Shown here: in pieces, positions 8,784-15,861 of the stretch | Numbering within the stretch: position 1 is the first letter of the stretch | How the letters are laid out: each line of letters starts with the position of its first letter | NCBI RefSeq assembly: GCF_003432485.1 | Contig: NZ_QVNQ01000014.1 | Location: forward strand, 62,001-126,000 | Reading direction: 5' to 3' | Origin: Actinomadura spongiicola | GTDB lineage: Bacteria; Actinomycetota; Actinomycetes; Streptosporangiales; Streptosporangiaceae | Length of the DNA stretch: 64,000 nt | Made by a program: the position numbers and the translations under genes | The notes under the pieces: model-generated | The model's database searches: none | What the model saw: only the letters and a program-made list of their open reading frames with translations | Told to the model about the DNA's origin: nothing

Positions 8784-8915
8784 TCAGCTCTCGGTCTGCT
8801 CGGCTTCGCGGTCCGCGGCGTCCTCACGCCACTCGAACGGGGCGTCCACCGCGGGGGTGTGGGACTTCAGCCCCTTCTGGGGCTCCTCCGGCTCGGCGAA
8901 TCCATGGTGCGCCAT
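8784..8915 (-). CDS. candidate RiPP precursor peptide (43 aa)
   Basis: A 43-codon gene with an excellent ribosome site (AAAGGAG, 7 nt before ATG 8915) and its own promoter region. The peptide opens MAHHGFAEPEEPQKG, has KSHTPAVD in the middle and APFEWRED near the end, then an acidic tail ending EQTES. It contains three His and many Asp/Glu but no Cys. Its position, first in the operon and followed by a hairpin and then a YcaO gene, is that of a RiPP precursor. With no Cys, thiazole formation is excluded; Ser/Thr-derived oxazolines, thioamides or amidines remain possible. The boundary between leader and core is not evident. Confidence 0.7.
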   Translation of the reverse strand: MAHHGFAEPEEPQKGLKSHTPAVDAPFEWREDAADREAEQTES

Positions 8916-8958
8916 GGGCGATCTCCTTTCGGAACGCGCACAGAACATGCACCATTTA

Positions 8959-8992
8959 TCGCAAGTTCTGTGCACTTGCGAACTACTTGCAA
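8959..8992 (-). promoter_or_regulatory. Nur-type operator and promoter of the precursor operon
   Basis: At 8976-8992 the plus strand reads TTGCGA-ACTAC-TTGCAA, matching the Streptomyces nickel-regulator (Nur) box tTGCaa-N5-ttGCAA. A perfect inverted repeat, TCGCAAGT and ACTTGCGA with 7 nt between, overlaps it at 8959-8981 and may give a second, overlapping dimer site. On the minus strand the box covers the expected -35 region, with GATAAA as a possible -10 some 15-16 nt further on, about 60 nt before ATG 8915. Confidence 0.7.
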
Positions 8993-9052
8993 TAAGTGTA
9001 GGCAGATATCAAGATGCGAGTCAATGGGCCGGAGCGATTCTCCGGTCATTTT

Positions 9053-9742
9053 CTAGTTGATCAGAGCGCAGTCCCCGCATTTCTCGCCACCGGGGACCCG
9101 GTAGTACAGGCAGCAGCTCCGGCGACGGAAATCCAGGCTGGCCGAAAGGAGGTGTCCCGTCCCGCTGAGCCGTCCCGTGTTCAGCAACTCCGCGGTGAGG
9201 TTCGTCAGGCCGGCGCGCAGGTCTGGGCGGGCGCCCAGGATCAAGCGCGCGGCCTCCGCCAGGGCGGAGGCCGCGTTGCCGTACAGCAGACCGGGGGCGA
9301 CCTTGACCCGCAGGCCCGCCGCCAGCCGGTCCAGATGCCGGACGACGACCGTCTGGTAGAGCGCGGCGGCGAGGCGTCCGTCCGTGGCGGCGCGGTGGCC
9401 CCGCGGTGCCGGGAGGCGAAGGGCGGGACCGTTCACCGCCTGCTGCAACTCCTCCAGGTCGAGGAGGACGCCGTGCGCGACCGCGCAGTACAGGGCCGGC
9501 GACCACAGGCGGGCCGCGTGCCCGAGCTGGGTGATCGAGGCCGCGATCCGCATCTCGGCGGTGTCGTAACGCTCGGCGGTCGCCTCGACCAGGTTCCGCA
9601 GGCCGCGGGCGTAGGCGTCGTCGGCCGGTCGCCATCCCCGCTCCGGGCCCGCCACGGTGATCGCGAAGAAGTCGCCGAGCGGGACGGCCCCGGCGAGCGC
9701 CGCCGTGACGGTCTCGGGCGCGGCGGACGGCAGACCATTCAT
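9053..9742 (-). CDS. FhuF-like [2Fe-2S] metallophore reductase
   Basis: 229 aa from ATG 9742, preferred because GGGAG lies 8 nt upstream; an ATG at 9757 is the alternative. The C-terminus carries C210-C211, C222 and C225, exactly the C-C-x10-C-x2-C pattern that binds the [2Fe-2S] cluster in FhuF ferric-siderophore reductases. The rest is the usual weakly conserved helical FhuF domain. It is the last gene of the importer operon, starting 20 bp after the ATPase stop. FhuF proteins reduce the metal in the cytoplasm to release it from its carrier. Here the metal could be Fe(III) or, given the regulation, Co(III). Confidence 0.85.
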   Translation of the reverse strand: MNGLPSAAPETVTAALAGAVPLGDFFAITVAGPERGWRPADDAYARGLRNLVEATAERYDTAEMRIAASITQLGHAARLWSPALYCAVAHGVLLDLEELQQAVNGPALRLPAPRGHRAATDGRLAAALYQTVVVRHLDRLAAGLRVKVAPGLLYGNAASALAEAARLILGARPDLRAGLTNLTAELLNTGRLSGTGHLLSASLDFRRRSCCLYYRVPGGEKCGDCALIN

Positions 9743-9762
9743 TTCGGCGGCTCCCATTTCAG

Positions 9763-10587
9763 CTACGCGAAATCCAGGTCATCGGCTCGCCATTTTTCGG
9801 GATTGGAGTCGGGCAGGACGGTGATTTGCGGATGGCCACTGCGGGGGTGTTCGACGACTTCGGCGTCGACCCGGTAGACGTCGGCCAGCAGTTGCGGCGT
9901 GAGAACGTCACCCGGTGGGCCCGACACGACCGTCCGGCCCGCGTTCAGCACGTGGAGTCGGTCACAGAACGAGGCGGCCAGATTCAGGTCGTGCAAGGCG
10001 ACGACCGTGGTGACGCCGAGGCGCCGGACGAGGCGCAGCGCGTCGATCTGGTGGCGCAGGTCGAGGTGGTTCGTCGGCTCGTCCAGGACCAGGACCCCGG
10101 TTCGCTGCGCCAGCGCGCGGGCGATCAGCACCCGCTGTTTCTCGCCCCCCGACAGCCGGTCGAAGGGCGCGCCGACGAGGTGCGCGGCCTCCAGCTCCGC
10201 CAGCGACCCGACGATGATCTCCCGGTCGGCGGCGTCATCGCCCTGGAAGGCGCGTTTGTGCGGGGTGCGGCCCATCGCCACGACGTCGTACACCGTCAGC
10301 TCGAAGTCGCCCGGCGTCTCCTGGAGGACGGCGGCCAACCGCCTCGCCAGCCGCCTGCCGGGCATCCGCCAGATGTCCTCGCCGTCCAGCAGGACCCGGC
10401 CCGAGGTGGGGCGCCGCGCCCGGTAGAGGGTGCGCAGCAGCGTGCTCTTCCCCGCTCCGTTGGGGCCGACGAGCCCGACGATCTCCGCCGGGGCCGCCGC
10501 CAGGGAGACCGCCTCCAGCAGTGGACGGCCGTCGATGACGACCGTCACCCGCTCGGCCTGGAGCGTCCCGGCTAGCGGTGCCGTCAT
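9763..10587 (-). CDS. FecE/BtuD-type ABC importer ATPase
   Basis: 274 aa with all ABC ATPase motifs: Walker A GPNGAGKST, Q-loop AVLQE, signature LSGGEKQRV, Walker B GVLVLDEPTNHLD and the H-loop VALHDLN. The whole chain is typical of the iron-siderophore/cobalamin importer subfamily. ATG 10587 overlaps the permease stop (ATGA), so it is translationally coupled. It powers uptake through the permease from the adjacent gene. Confidence 0.95.
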   Translation of the reverse strand: MTAPLAGTLQAERVTVVIDGRPLLEAVSLAAAPAEIVGLVGPNGAGKSTLLRTLYRARRPTSGRVLLDGEDIWRMPGRRLARRLAAVLQETPGDFELTVYDVVAMGRTPHKRAFQGDDAADREIIVGSLAELEAAHLVGAPFDRLSGGEKQRVLIARALAQRTGVLVLDEPTNHLDLRHQIDALRLVRRLGVTTVVALHDLNLAASFCDRLHVLNAGRTVVSGPPGDVLTPQLLADVYRVDAEVVEHPRSGHPQITVLPDSNPEKWRADDLDFA

Positions 10588-11678
10588 CGCGCAGCCCTCC
10601 GCCGCATCAGGAACAGGAAGAACGGGCCGCCGACCAGCGCGGTGAGGATCCCGACGGGGATCTCCTCAGGGCTGATCAGGGTCCGCGCCGCGAGGTCGGC
10701 GACGATCAGGAACCCGGCGCCGAGCAGGGCCGCGGCGGGCAGCGCGCGGCGGTGGTCGGCGCCGACCAGCAGCCGCACCGCGTGCGGCATGATCAGGCCG
10801 ACGAACCCGATCGAGCCGCTGACCGCGACGATCGCGCCGATCATCAGGGCGACGAGCACGAACAGCGCCGCGCGGAAGCGGTGCACGTCCAGGCCCAGGG
10901 CCGCGGCCGCCTCCTCCCCGGCCAGCAGCAGGTTCAGCGGACGGGACAGGCCGAGCAGGGCCGCCGTCCCCGCGAGCACCACGGCGGCGGGAATCCACAG
11001 CAGCGTCCAGGTGGTCCCGGCGAGGCCGCCGAGCATCCACCGCAACGCCGACTCGGCGGCGCGGGGATCGTCGGACGTGATGACCAGGTAGCTCGCGACC
11101 GCGGTGAGCACCTCGGCGGTGGCGACGCCCGCGAGCACCAGCCGCACCGTGGTCATCCGCCCGCCGGAGCGGGCCAGGAAGTACACCAGCACCAGGGCCA
11201 GCAGGGCACCGCCGAACGCGGCCAGCGGAAGCGAGAACAGCCCGAACCACGCGACCGGGAACACCACCAGGAGCACCGCCCCGACCATCGCGCCGGACGA
11301 CACCCCGAGCAGCATGGGATCGGCGAGCGGATTGCGCACCACGGCCTGCAGGACCATCCCGCAGACCGACAGGCCCGCCCCGACCGCCGCGCACAGCAGC
11401 ACCCGGGGCAGCCGGACGTCCATCACGATCGTCTCGCGGACCGGCGACCAAACCGGGTCGGCCAGCGCGGGATGCACCTGGTGCAGCAGGATGCCCCAGA
11501 CCTGGCCGGGTGAGATCCGCACCGACCCGGCGGCGATCCCCGCCGTGGCCGCCACCAGCACCAGCGCGCCGAGCAGGGCCAGGACCAGCGGGTAGGGAAG
11601 CCGGGCGCGGGGGTGCGGAGCGGCCGTGACCCTCGTCGTCCCTCCCTCGGAGAGGCGTGGCTCGGCGACGCCGGTCAC
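10584..11678 (-). CDS. FecCD/BtuC-type ABC importer permease
   Basis: 364 aa from GTG 11678, which overlaps the stop of the binding-protein gene (GTGA). About ten hydrophobic helices, with FecCD-family signatures: VRLPRVLLCAAVGAGLSVCG, MVLQAVVRNPLADPMLLGVS, the coupling-helix region EEAAAALGLDVHRFR, and FVGLIMPHAVRLLVGADHR. A single gene is present, so the channel is expected to be a homodimer, as in BtuC. The substrate class is siderophores, haem, cobalamin or other metal chelates. Confidence 0.93.
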   Translation of the reverse strand: MTGVAEPRLSEGGTTRVTAAPHPRARLPYPLVLALLGALVLVAATAGIAAGSVRISPGQVWGILLHQVHPALADPVWSPVRETIVMDVRLPRVLLCAAVGAGLSVCGMVLQAVVRNPLADPMLLGVSSGAMVGAVLLVVFPVAWFGLFSLPLAAFGGALLALVLVYFLARSGGRMTTVRLVLAGVATAEVLTAVASYLVITSDDPRAAESALRWMLGGLAGTTWTLLWIPAAVVLAGTAALLGLSRPLNLLLAGEEAAAALGLDVHRFRAALFVLVALMIGAIVAVSGSIGFVGLIMPHAVRLLVGADHRRALPAAALLGAGFLIVADLAARTLISPEEIPVGILTALVGGPFFLFLMRRRAAR

Positions 11679-12658
11679 GTGAAGTCGTCCGGATGGAGTT
11701 GGCGGGCGAGTGATTCGACGGCGCCCGCCACCCGGACACCGGTCACCGTCGACGACAACGGCAGCACCGCGAACCTCTTGTGCCTGATCGCGGGCACGTC
11801 CTTCAGCGCGGGATTGGAGAGCAGGAACTTCTTCTTGTCGTCGGCTGACCTGGCCCCGTAGTCGTAGATGACGATGACTTCCGGTGCCCGTTCGGCGAAC
11901 TGCTCGAACGAGACGTCCCCGTACGGTTTGCGCACGTCGGAGAACAGGTTGGCGCCGCCCGCCAGCCGGATGATCTCGTTGCCGATCCCCGTGCCGCCCG
12001 CGGTGTACGCGGTCTTGTCGCCGCTGTCGTAGACGGCGACCTTGAGCGGCGTGACCCCGGTGAGCCTGGCCTTGACGCGGTCGAGGACGGCGCGCAGCGC
12101 GGCGATACGCCGTTCGGCCCGGCCGGGCACGCCGAAGATCTTGGCGAGAGTGCGGATCTCCTCCTCGACCGTCGCCATGGTCACCGGGCCCCCGGGGCAT
12201 TCCTCGATGTTGAGGTGGGTGTCCATCCCGGCCTTCGCCAGGGTGGCCCGCTCGCGCCCCTCCTCGAACGTGCTGGCCCAACCGCCGTAGACGAAGTCGG
12301 GTTCGACCGCCAGCAGCGCCTCGTAGGACGGGTACTCCTTGGACAGCACCTTCACCCGGTCGTAGGCGGCCTGGAACTCCGGCAGGATCCGGTCGTCGAG
12401 GTAGCCCGTCCCGACCATCGACTTCTCCAGGCCGAGCGCGAGCATCACCTCGGTCGCGTGCTGGTTCAGTGACACCGCGCGCCGTGGCGGCCGCTCGTAG
12501 GTCGTGGTCACCCCGCAGTTGGTCACCGTCACGGGGAAGCCGGGCGGGGCCGCCGCGTCTCCGCGCCCGTCGGCGGAACGTGCGGTGTCACCGCCGCACC
12601 CGGCGATCAGCAGAACCGCGCCGAGCATCATCGACATCAGTGCCGAAGCCTTGGGCAT
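11675..12658 (-). CDS. FecB/BtuF-type substrate-binding lipoprotein
   Basis: 327 aa with a lipoprotein signal peptide (hydrophobic MLGAVLLIAGC, lipobox LIAG-C, lipid Cys near residue 21) and a class III periplasmic-binding fold: AVSLNQHATEVMLALGL, PDFVYGGWASTFEEGRE, GGTGIGNEIIRLAGGANLFS. A purine-rich GGAGAGGG site precedes ATG 12658. It is the first gene of the importer operon and follows a cobalamin riboswitch and a Nur-like box. It is expected to catch a metal chelate outside the membrane. Whether this is cobalamin, a cobalt or nickel chelate, or the product of the neighbouring RiPP genes cannot be told from sequence. Confidence 0.9.
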   Translation of the reverse strand: MPKASALMSMMLGAVLLIAGCGGDTARSADGRGDAAAPPGFPVTVTNCGVTTTYERPPRRAVSLNQHATEVMLALGLEKSMVGTGYLDDRILPEFQAAYDRVKVLSKEYPSYEALLAVEPDFVYGGWASTFEEGRERATLAKAGMDTHLNIEECPGGPVTMATVEEEIRTLAKIFGVPGRAERRIAALRAVLDRVKARLTGVTPLKVAVYDSGDKTAYTAGGTGIGNEIIRLAGGANLFSDVRKPYGDVSFEQFAERAPEVIVIYDYGARSADDKKKFLLSNPALKDVPAIRHKRFAVLPLSSTVTGVRVAGAVESLARQLHPDDFT

Positions 12659-12711
12659 GCCGCCCTCTCCTCTCTGGGGAGATCCGCCCCAGTTCCGTCG
12701 AGGAGGCGACC

Positions 12712-12856
12712 GCGTGAGTCTCCTGGCTCTCGGGTCGATGCTCGTCCCGGCCTTCCCGCCCGCTCACGCGGACGGTGGCGCCGTCGGGATCCGCTCGCCG
12801 ATCACAGTGGCGGGACCGCGCCGGATTCGCACCGGCTTCCTCGTCCGCCATCGCCT
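12712..12856 (-). ncRNA. cobalamin riboswitch upstream of the importer operon
   Basis: Read on the minus strand the leader has GGAAGCCGGTGCGAATCCGG, the B12-box region GCCACTG, and the closing GAGCCAGGAGACTC, in the order found in AdoCbl riboswitches. It ends about 55 nt before the binding-protein start, so repression by B12 through the ribosome site or a terminator is likely. This puts the importer in the B12/cobalt regulon. Confidence 0.9.
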
Positions 12857-12863
12857 ACACCGC

Positions 12864-12901
12864 ACATACTGACACAGGAGGCAATTGCAAGATAGTCGCA
12901 A
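12864..12901 (-). promoter_or_regulatory. Nur-type box over the importer promoter
   Basis: TTGCAA-GATAG-TCGCAA at 12885-12901 fits the Nur box tTGCaa-N5-ttGCAA with one mismatch. On the minus strand TTGCAA can serve as -35, with TATGTG 16 nt on, which would start transcription at about 12856, exactly where the riboswitch begins. The box is the only other one of this type that I find in the window and has the same spacing as the one at 8976. Confidence 0.65.
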
Positions 12902-12954
12902 TAACGGGGAGGCCAGTGTTGCTTCTCGGTCCCGTGACCTGGCCCTCACCGATC

Positions 12955-12984
12955 TTGACAGTCTCGGGATCGAGCCCGTACGGT
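12955..12984 (+). promoter_or_regulatory. promoter of the chelatase-cobO-cobB operon
   Basis: TTGACA (12955-12960) and TACGGT (12979-12984) with an 18-nt spacer. A start about 7 nt further on coincides with the 5' end of the plus-strand cobalamin riboswitch. Confidence 0.55.
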
Positions 12985-12990
12985 CCCCCT

Positions 12991-13085
12991 GATCCGCGGT
13001 TGTCCGAGGGAAATCCGGTGAGAGGCCGGTGCGGACGCGCCACTGTATCCGGGTCGGGGAACCCGGGAGCCAGGTCACTCGAACG
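12991..13085 (+). ncRNA. cobalamin riboswitch upstream of the corrin operon
   Basis: Carries GGGAAATCCGGTGAGAGGCC, CGCGCCACTGTA (B12 box) and CCCGGGAGCCAGGTCACTC in riboswitch order, on the plus strand. It is shorter than the two minus-strand copies, lacking the long peripheral arm. It lies about 50 nt before the first small ORF of the chelatase operon. Confidence 0.85.
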
Positions 13086-13132
13086 GCCGCGACCTCATCG
13101 TCCGGGACGCGTAGTTCCCCTGTGGAGGTGCC

Positions 13133-13192
13133 GTGAGTTCGCCGTTGCACGCAGACCGTGCTCCCCTTCCCGGCTCGCTTTTCTCGTCCTGA
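13133..13192 (+). CDS. short leader ORF (19 aa)
   Basis: GTG 13133 follows GGAGGTG closely and runs 19 codons to a TGA that overlaps the ATG of the next small ORF (TGATG). It lies between the riboswitch and the first large gene. It may be a leader peptide that passes ribosomes on by coupling. No family is recognised and a chance ORF cannot be excluded. Confidence 0.3.
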   Translation: MSSPLHADRAPLPGSLFSS

Positions 13193-13317
13193 TGGACACC
13201 ACCGTCCAGCAGGACTCGATCCCACCGACGCGACTTCCGGATCTCCCCGCCCGAACCACGGCCGGTGCCCCCGGCGGTCTTCGGCTCGCCCATGCCAACC
13301 GGGAGGTTTCCGCTTGA
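13192..13317 (+). CDS. small ORF coupled to the chelatase gene (41 aa)
   Basis: ATG 13192 to TGA 13317; the stop overlaps the TTG start of the chelatase gene (TTGA). The N-terminus, MDTTVQQDSIPPTRLP, recalls the N-terminal tail of CbtB-type cobalt transporter subunits, which often follow cobalamin riboswitches, but the membrane helix and C-terminal His motif are missing. It may be a CbtB remnant kept for translational coupling; this is a tentative reading. Confidence 0.35.
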   Translation: MDTTVQQDSIPPTRLPDLPARTTAGAPGGLRLAHANREVSA

Positions 13318-15257
13318 ACGTCACCTATCCGTTCACCGCCGTCGTCGGCCTGGACGATCTGAAACTGGCGCTGCTGCTCAACGCCGTCTCGCCCCGCGTC
13401 GGCGGTGTGCTGGTGCGCGGCGAGAAGGGAACCGCCAAGTCGACGATCGTCCGTGCGCTCGCCGCGCAGCTTCCCGCCGTGGACACGGTCGCGGGCTGCC
13501 GGTTCGCCTGCGATCCCGCCGCGCCCGACCCGTCCTGCCCGGACGGTCCGCACGCGCCGGACGGAACGTCGGTGCGGCGGCCGTCCGCGCTGGTGGAACT
13601 GCCGGTCGGCGCGTCGGAGGACCGGGTCGCGGGGTCGCTGGACGTGGAACGGGCGCTGACCGAGGGCGTCAAGGCGTTCGAGCCGGGCCTGCTCGCCGCC
13701 GCGCACCGCGGCGTCCTGTACGTGGACGAGGTGAACCTGCTGCACGACCACCTCGTCGACCTGCTGCTCGACGCGGCGGCGCTCGGCACCTGCTACGTCG
13801 AGCGGGAGTCGGTGTCGGTCCGGCACGCGGCGCGGTTCCTGCTCGTCGGGACGATGAACCCCGAAGAGGGAGAGCTGCGCCCGCAACTCCTCGACCGGTT
13901 CGGGCTGACCGTCGAGGTGCGGGCGTCGCGGGAGCCGAAGGAACGCGCCGAGGTCGTCCGGCGGCGGCTGGCGTTCGAGGCGGACCCGGCCGGGTTCGCG
14001 GAGCGGTGGGCCGCCGAGGAGGCCGCGCTCGCCGAACGTATCGCGGTCGCGCGGGACCGGCTCGCGGACGTCCGGCTGCCGGACGAAAGGCTGGAGCAGA
14101 TCGCGACGGTGTGCGCCGGGTTCGAGGTGGACGGGATGCGCGCCGACCTCGTCACCGCGAACGCCGCGCTCGCGCACGCCGCCTGGCACGGCCGCGACAC
14201 GGTGACGGCCGACGACGTCCGCGCCGCCGCGCGGCTTGCGCTGCCGCACCGCCGCCGCCGTGACCCGTTCGACGCCCCGGGGCTGGACGAGTCGCTGCTG
14301 GACGACCTGCTGAACGATTCGTCCCCCGACGACGACCCACCGCCCGGCGGCGACGACGGAGGCCGCGACAACAATGAGCAGCCCCCGCCGAGTAACGGCG
14401 CGGAAGGTTCGGCGGAGCCGCCCGCCCCCGAATCCGAGGAGTCAGGCGGAGGCGGCGGTGAGCGGGTCGCGTCCGCCGCCGCGCCGCACGCGGTGCCGCT
14501 GCTGGAGGTTCCCGGGGTCGGCGACGGCGTCGCCGGGCGGCGGTCCCGGTCGCGGACGGTCCGGGGCCGCGTCACCGGGGCGCGCCGCCCGTCCGGGAAG
14601 GTCCGCGACCCGCACGTGGTGGCGACGCTGCTGGCCGCCGCCCCACACCAACGGACACGCGGTCGCGACGGCGCCGGGCTCGTGCTGCGCGCCGACGACC
14701 TGCGCGAGGCCGACCGCGAAGGACGCGAAGGGAACCTGGTGCTGTTCGTCGTCGACGCGAGCGGCTCGATGGCCGCGCGCCGCCGCATGACGACGGTGAA
14801 GACGGCCGTGCTGAGCCTGCTCCTGGACGCCTACCAGCGCCGCGACAAGATCGGCCTGATCACGTTCCGGGGCCGGACTGCCGACCTCGTGCTGCCGCCG
14901 ACCTCGTCGGTGGAGGCGGGCGCGGCGCGGCTCCGGGCCCTGCCGACCGGGGGCCGCACCCCGCTCGCCGCCGGGCTCGTCCGCGCCGCGGAGGTGCTCC
15001 GCGCCGAACGGCTCCGCGACCCGGCGCGGCGCCCGCTGCTCGTCGTCGTCACCGACGGCCGCGCGACGGCCGAGGGGGACGTGGCACGGGCCGCGGGGCT
15101 GCTCACCGGGACGGCCGGGATCGTCGTCGACTGCGAGGACGGCCCGGTCCGGCTCGGTCTCGCCGGACGGCTCGCGACCCGGCTCGGGGCACGGCTCGTC
15201 CCGCTCGGCGACCTCGACGGAATCGTCCGTGACCAGCGGCGCAGGAAGGCGGCCTGA
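13314..15257 (+). CDS. ChlI/ChlD-type cobaltochelatase AAA+ and VWA subunit
   Basis: 647 aa from TTG 13314, with GGGAGG 7 nt upstream; the TTG overlaps the stop of the small ORF before it. N-terminal AAA+ module with Walker A GEKGTAKST (residues 36-44), GVLYVDEVNLL as Walker B and FLLVGTMNPEEGELRPQLLD as sensor 1. An acidic and Gly-rich linker of ~100 residues follows, then a VWA domain with the MIDAS start VVDASGSMAARR. This fused I+D layout works with CobN in actinomycetes to insert cobalt into hydrogenobyrinic acid a,c-diamide. Control is by the cobalamin riboswitch upstream. Confidence 0.92.
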   Translation: MNVTYPFTAVVGLDDLKLALLLNAVSPRVGGVLVRGEKGTAKSTIVRALAAQLPAVDTVAGCRFACDPAAPDPSCPDGPHAPDGTSVRRPSALVELPVGASEDRVAGSLDVERALTEGVKAFEPGLLAAAHRGVLYVDEVNLLHDHLVDLLLDAAALGTCYVERESVSVRHAARFLLVGTMNPEEGELRPQLLDRFGLTVEVRASREPKERAEVVRRRLAFEADPAGFAERWAAEEAALAERIAVARDRLADVRLPDERLEQIATVCAGFEVDGMRADLVTANAALAHAAWHGRDTVTADDVRAAARLALPHRRRRDPFDAPGLDESLLDDLLNDSSPDDDPPPGGDDGGRDNNEQPPPSNGAEGSAEPPAPESEESGGGGGERVASAAAPHAVPLLEVPGVGDGVAGRRSRSRTVRGRVTGARRPSGKVRDPHVVATLLAAAPHQRTRGRDGAGLVLRADDLREADREGREGNLVLFVVDASGSMAARRRMTTVKTAVLSLLLDAYQRRDKIGLITFRGRTADLVLPPTSSVEAGAARLRALPTGGRTPLAAGLVRAAEVLRAERLRDPARRPLLVVVTDGRATAEGDVARAAGLLTGTAGIVVDCEDGPVRLGLAGRLATRLGARLVPLGDLDGIVRDQRRRKAA

Positions 15258-15258
15258 C

Positions 15259-15861
15259 ATGCCCCAGGGAAAGCCCGTGTCCGTCCCCGACGACGGCCTG
15301 ACCACTAGACAGCGCCGCAACCGGCCGCTGCTGATCGTCCACACCGGCCCGGGGAAGGGCAAGTCGACGGCCGCGTTCGGGATGGCGCTGCGGGCGTGGA
15401 ACCAGGGCTGGTCCATCGCGGTGTACCAGTTCGTGAAGTCGGCGAAGTGGCGCATCGGCGAGGAGAGCGCGCTGCGGGTGCTCGGCGAGAGCGCGGAGGG
15501 CGGACCCGTCGCCTGGCACAAGATGGGTGAAGGCTGGTCGTGGATCCGGCGGCCCGGCACCGAGGACGACCACGCGGCGAACGCGCGGGAAGGCTGGGCG
15601 CAGATCAAACGCGACCTGGCGGCGGAGACGCACCGCTTCTACGTCCTCGACGAGTTCACGTACCCGCTCAAATGGGGCTGGCTCGACTTGGACGACGTCG
15701 TGGAGACACTCACCTCCCGTCCCGGTGACCAGCACGTCGTCATCACCGGACGCGACGCCCCGGACCGCCTCGTCGACGCCGCCGACCTCGTCACGGAGAT
15801 GGGCAAGGTGAAGCATCCGATGGACGCCGGGCAGAAGGGGCAGCGGGGCATCGAGTGGTGA
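15259..15861 (+). CDS. cobO: corrinoid adenosyltransferase CobO
   Basis: 200 aa from ATG 15259, one base after the chelatase stop. P-loop GPGKGKST at residues 30-37, followed by AAFGMALRAWNQGW, VYQFVKSAKW, the acidic FYVLDEFTYPLKWGW and HVVITGRDAPDRLVDAADLV, all typical of the BtuR/CobO family. It transfers the adenosyl group of ATP to cob(I)yrinic acid a,c-diamide. Second large gene of the riboswitch-controlled operon and coupled to cobB. Confidence 0.96.
   Translation: MPQGKPVSVPDDGLTTRQRRNRPLLIVHTGPGKGKSTAAFGMALRAWNQGWSIAVYQFVKSAKWRIGEESALRVLGESAEGGPVAWHKMGEGWSWIRRPGTEDDHAANAREGWAQIKRDLAAETHRFYVLDEFTYPLKWGWLDLDDVVETLTSRPGDQHVVITGRDAPDRLVDAADLVTEMGKVKHPMDAGQKGQRGIEW

Noticed and set aside
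12955..12984. Nur box at 12885 also controlling the chelatase operon
   Set aside because: The box is ~55 bp upstream of the plus-strand -35 and sits on the minus-strand -35 instead; control of the plus operon by it is possible but not supported.
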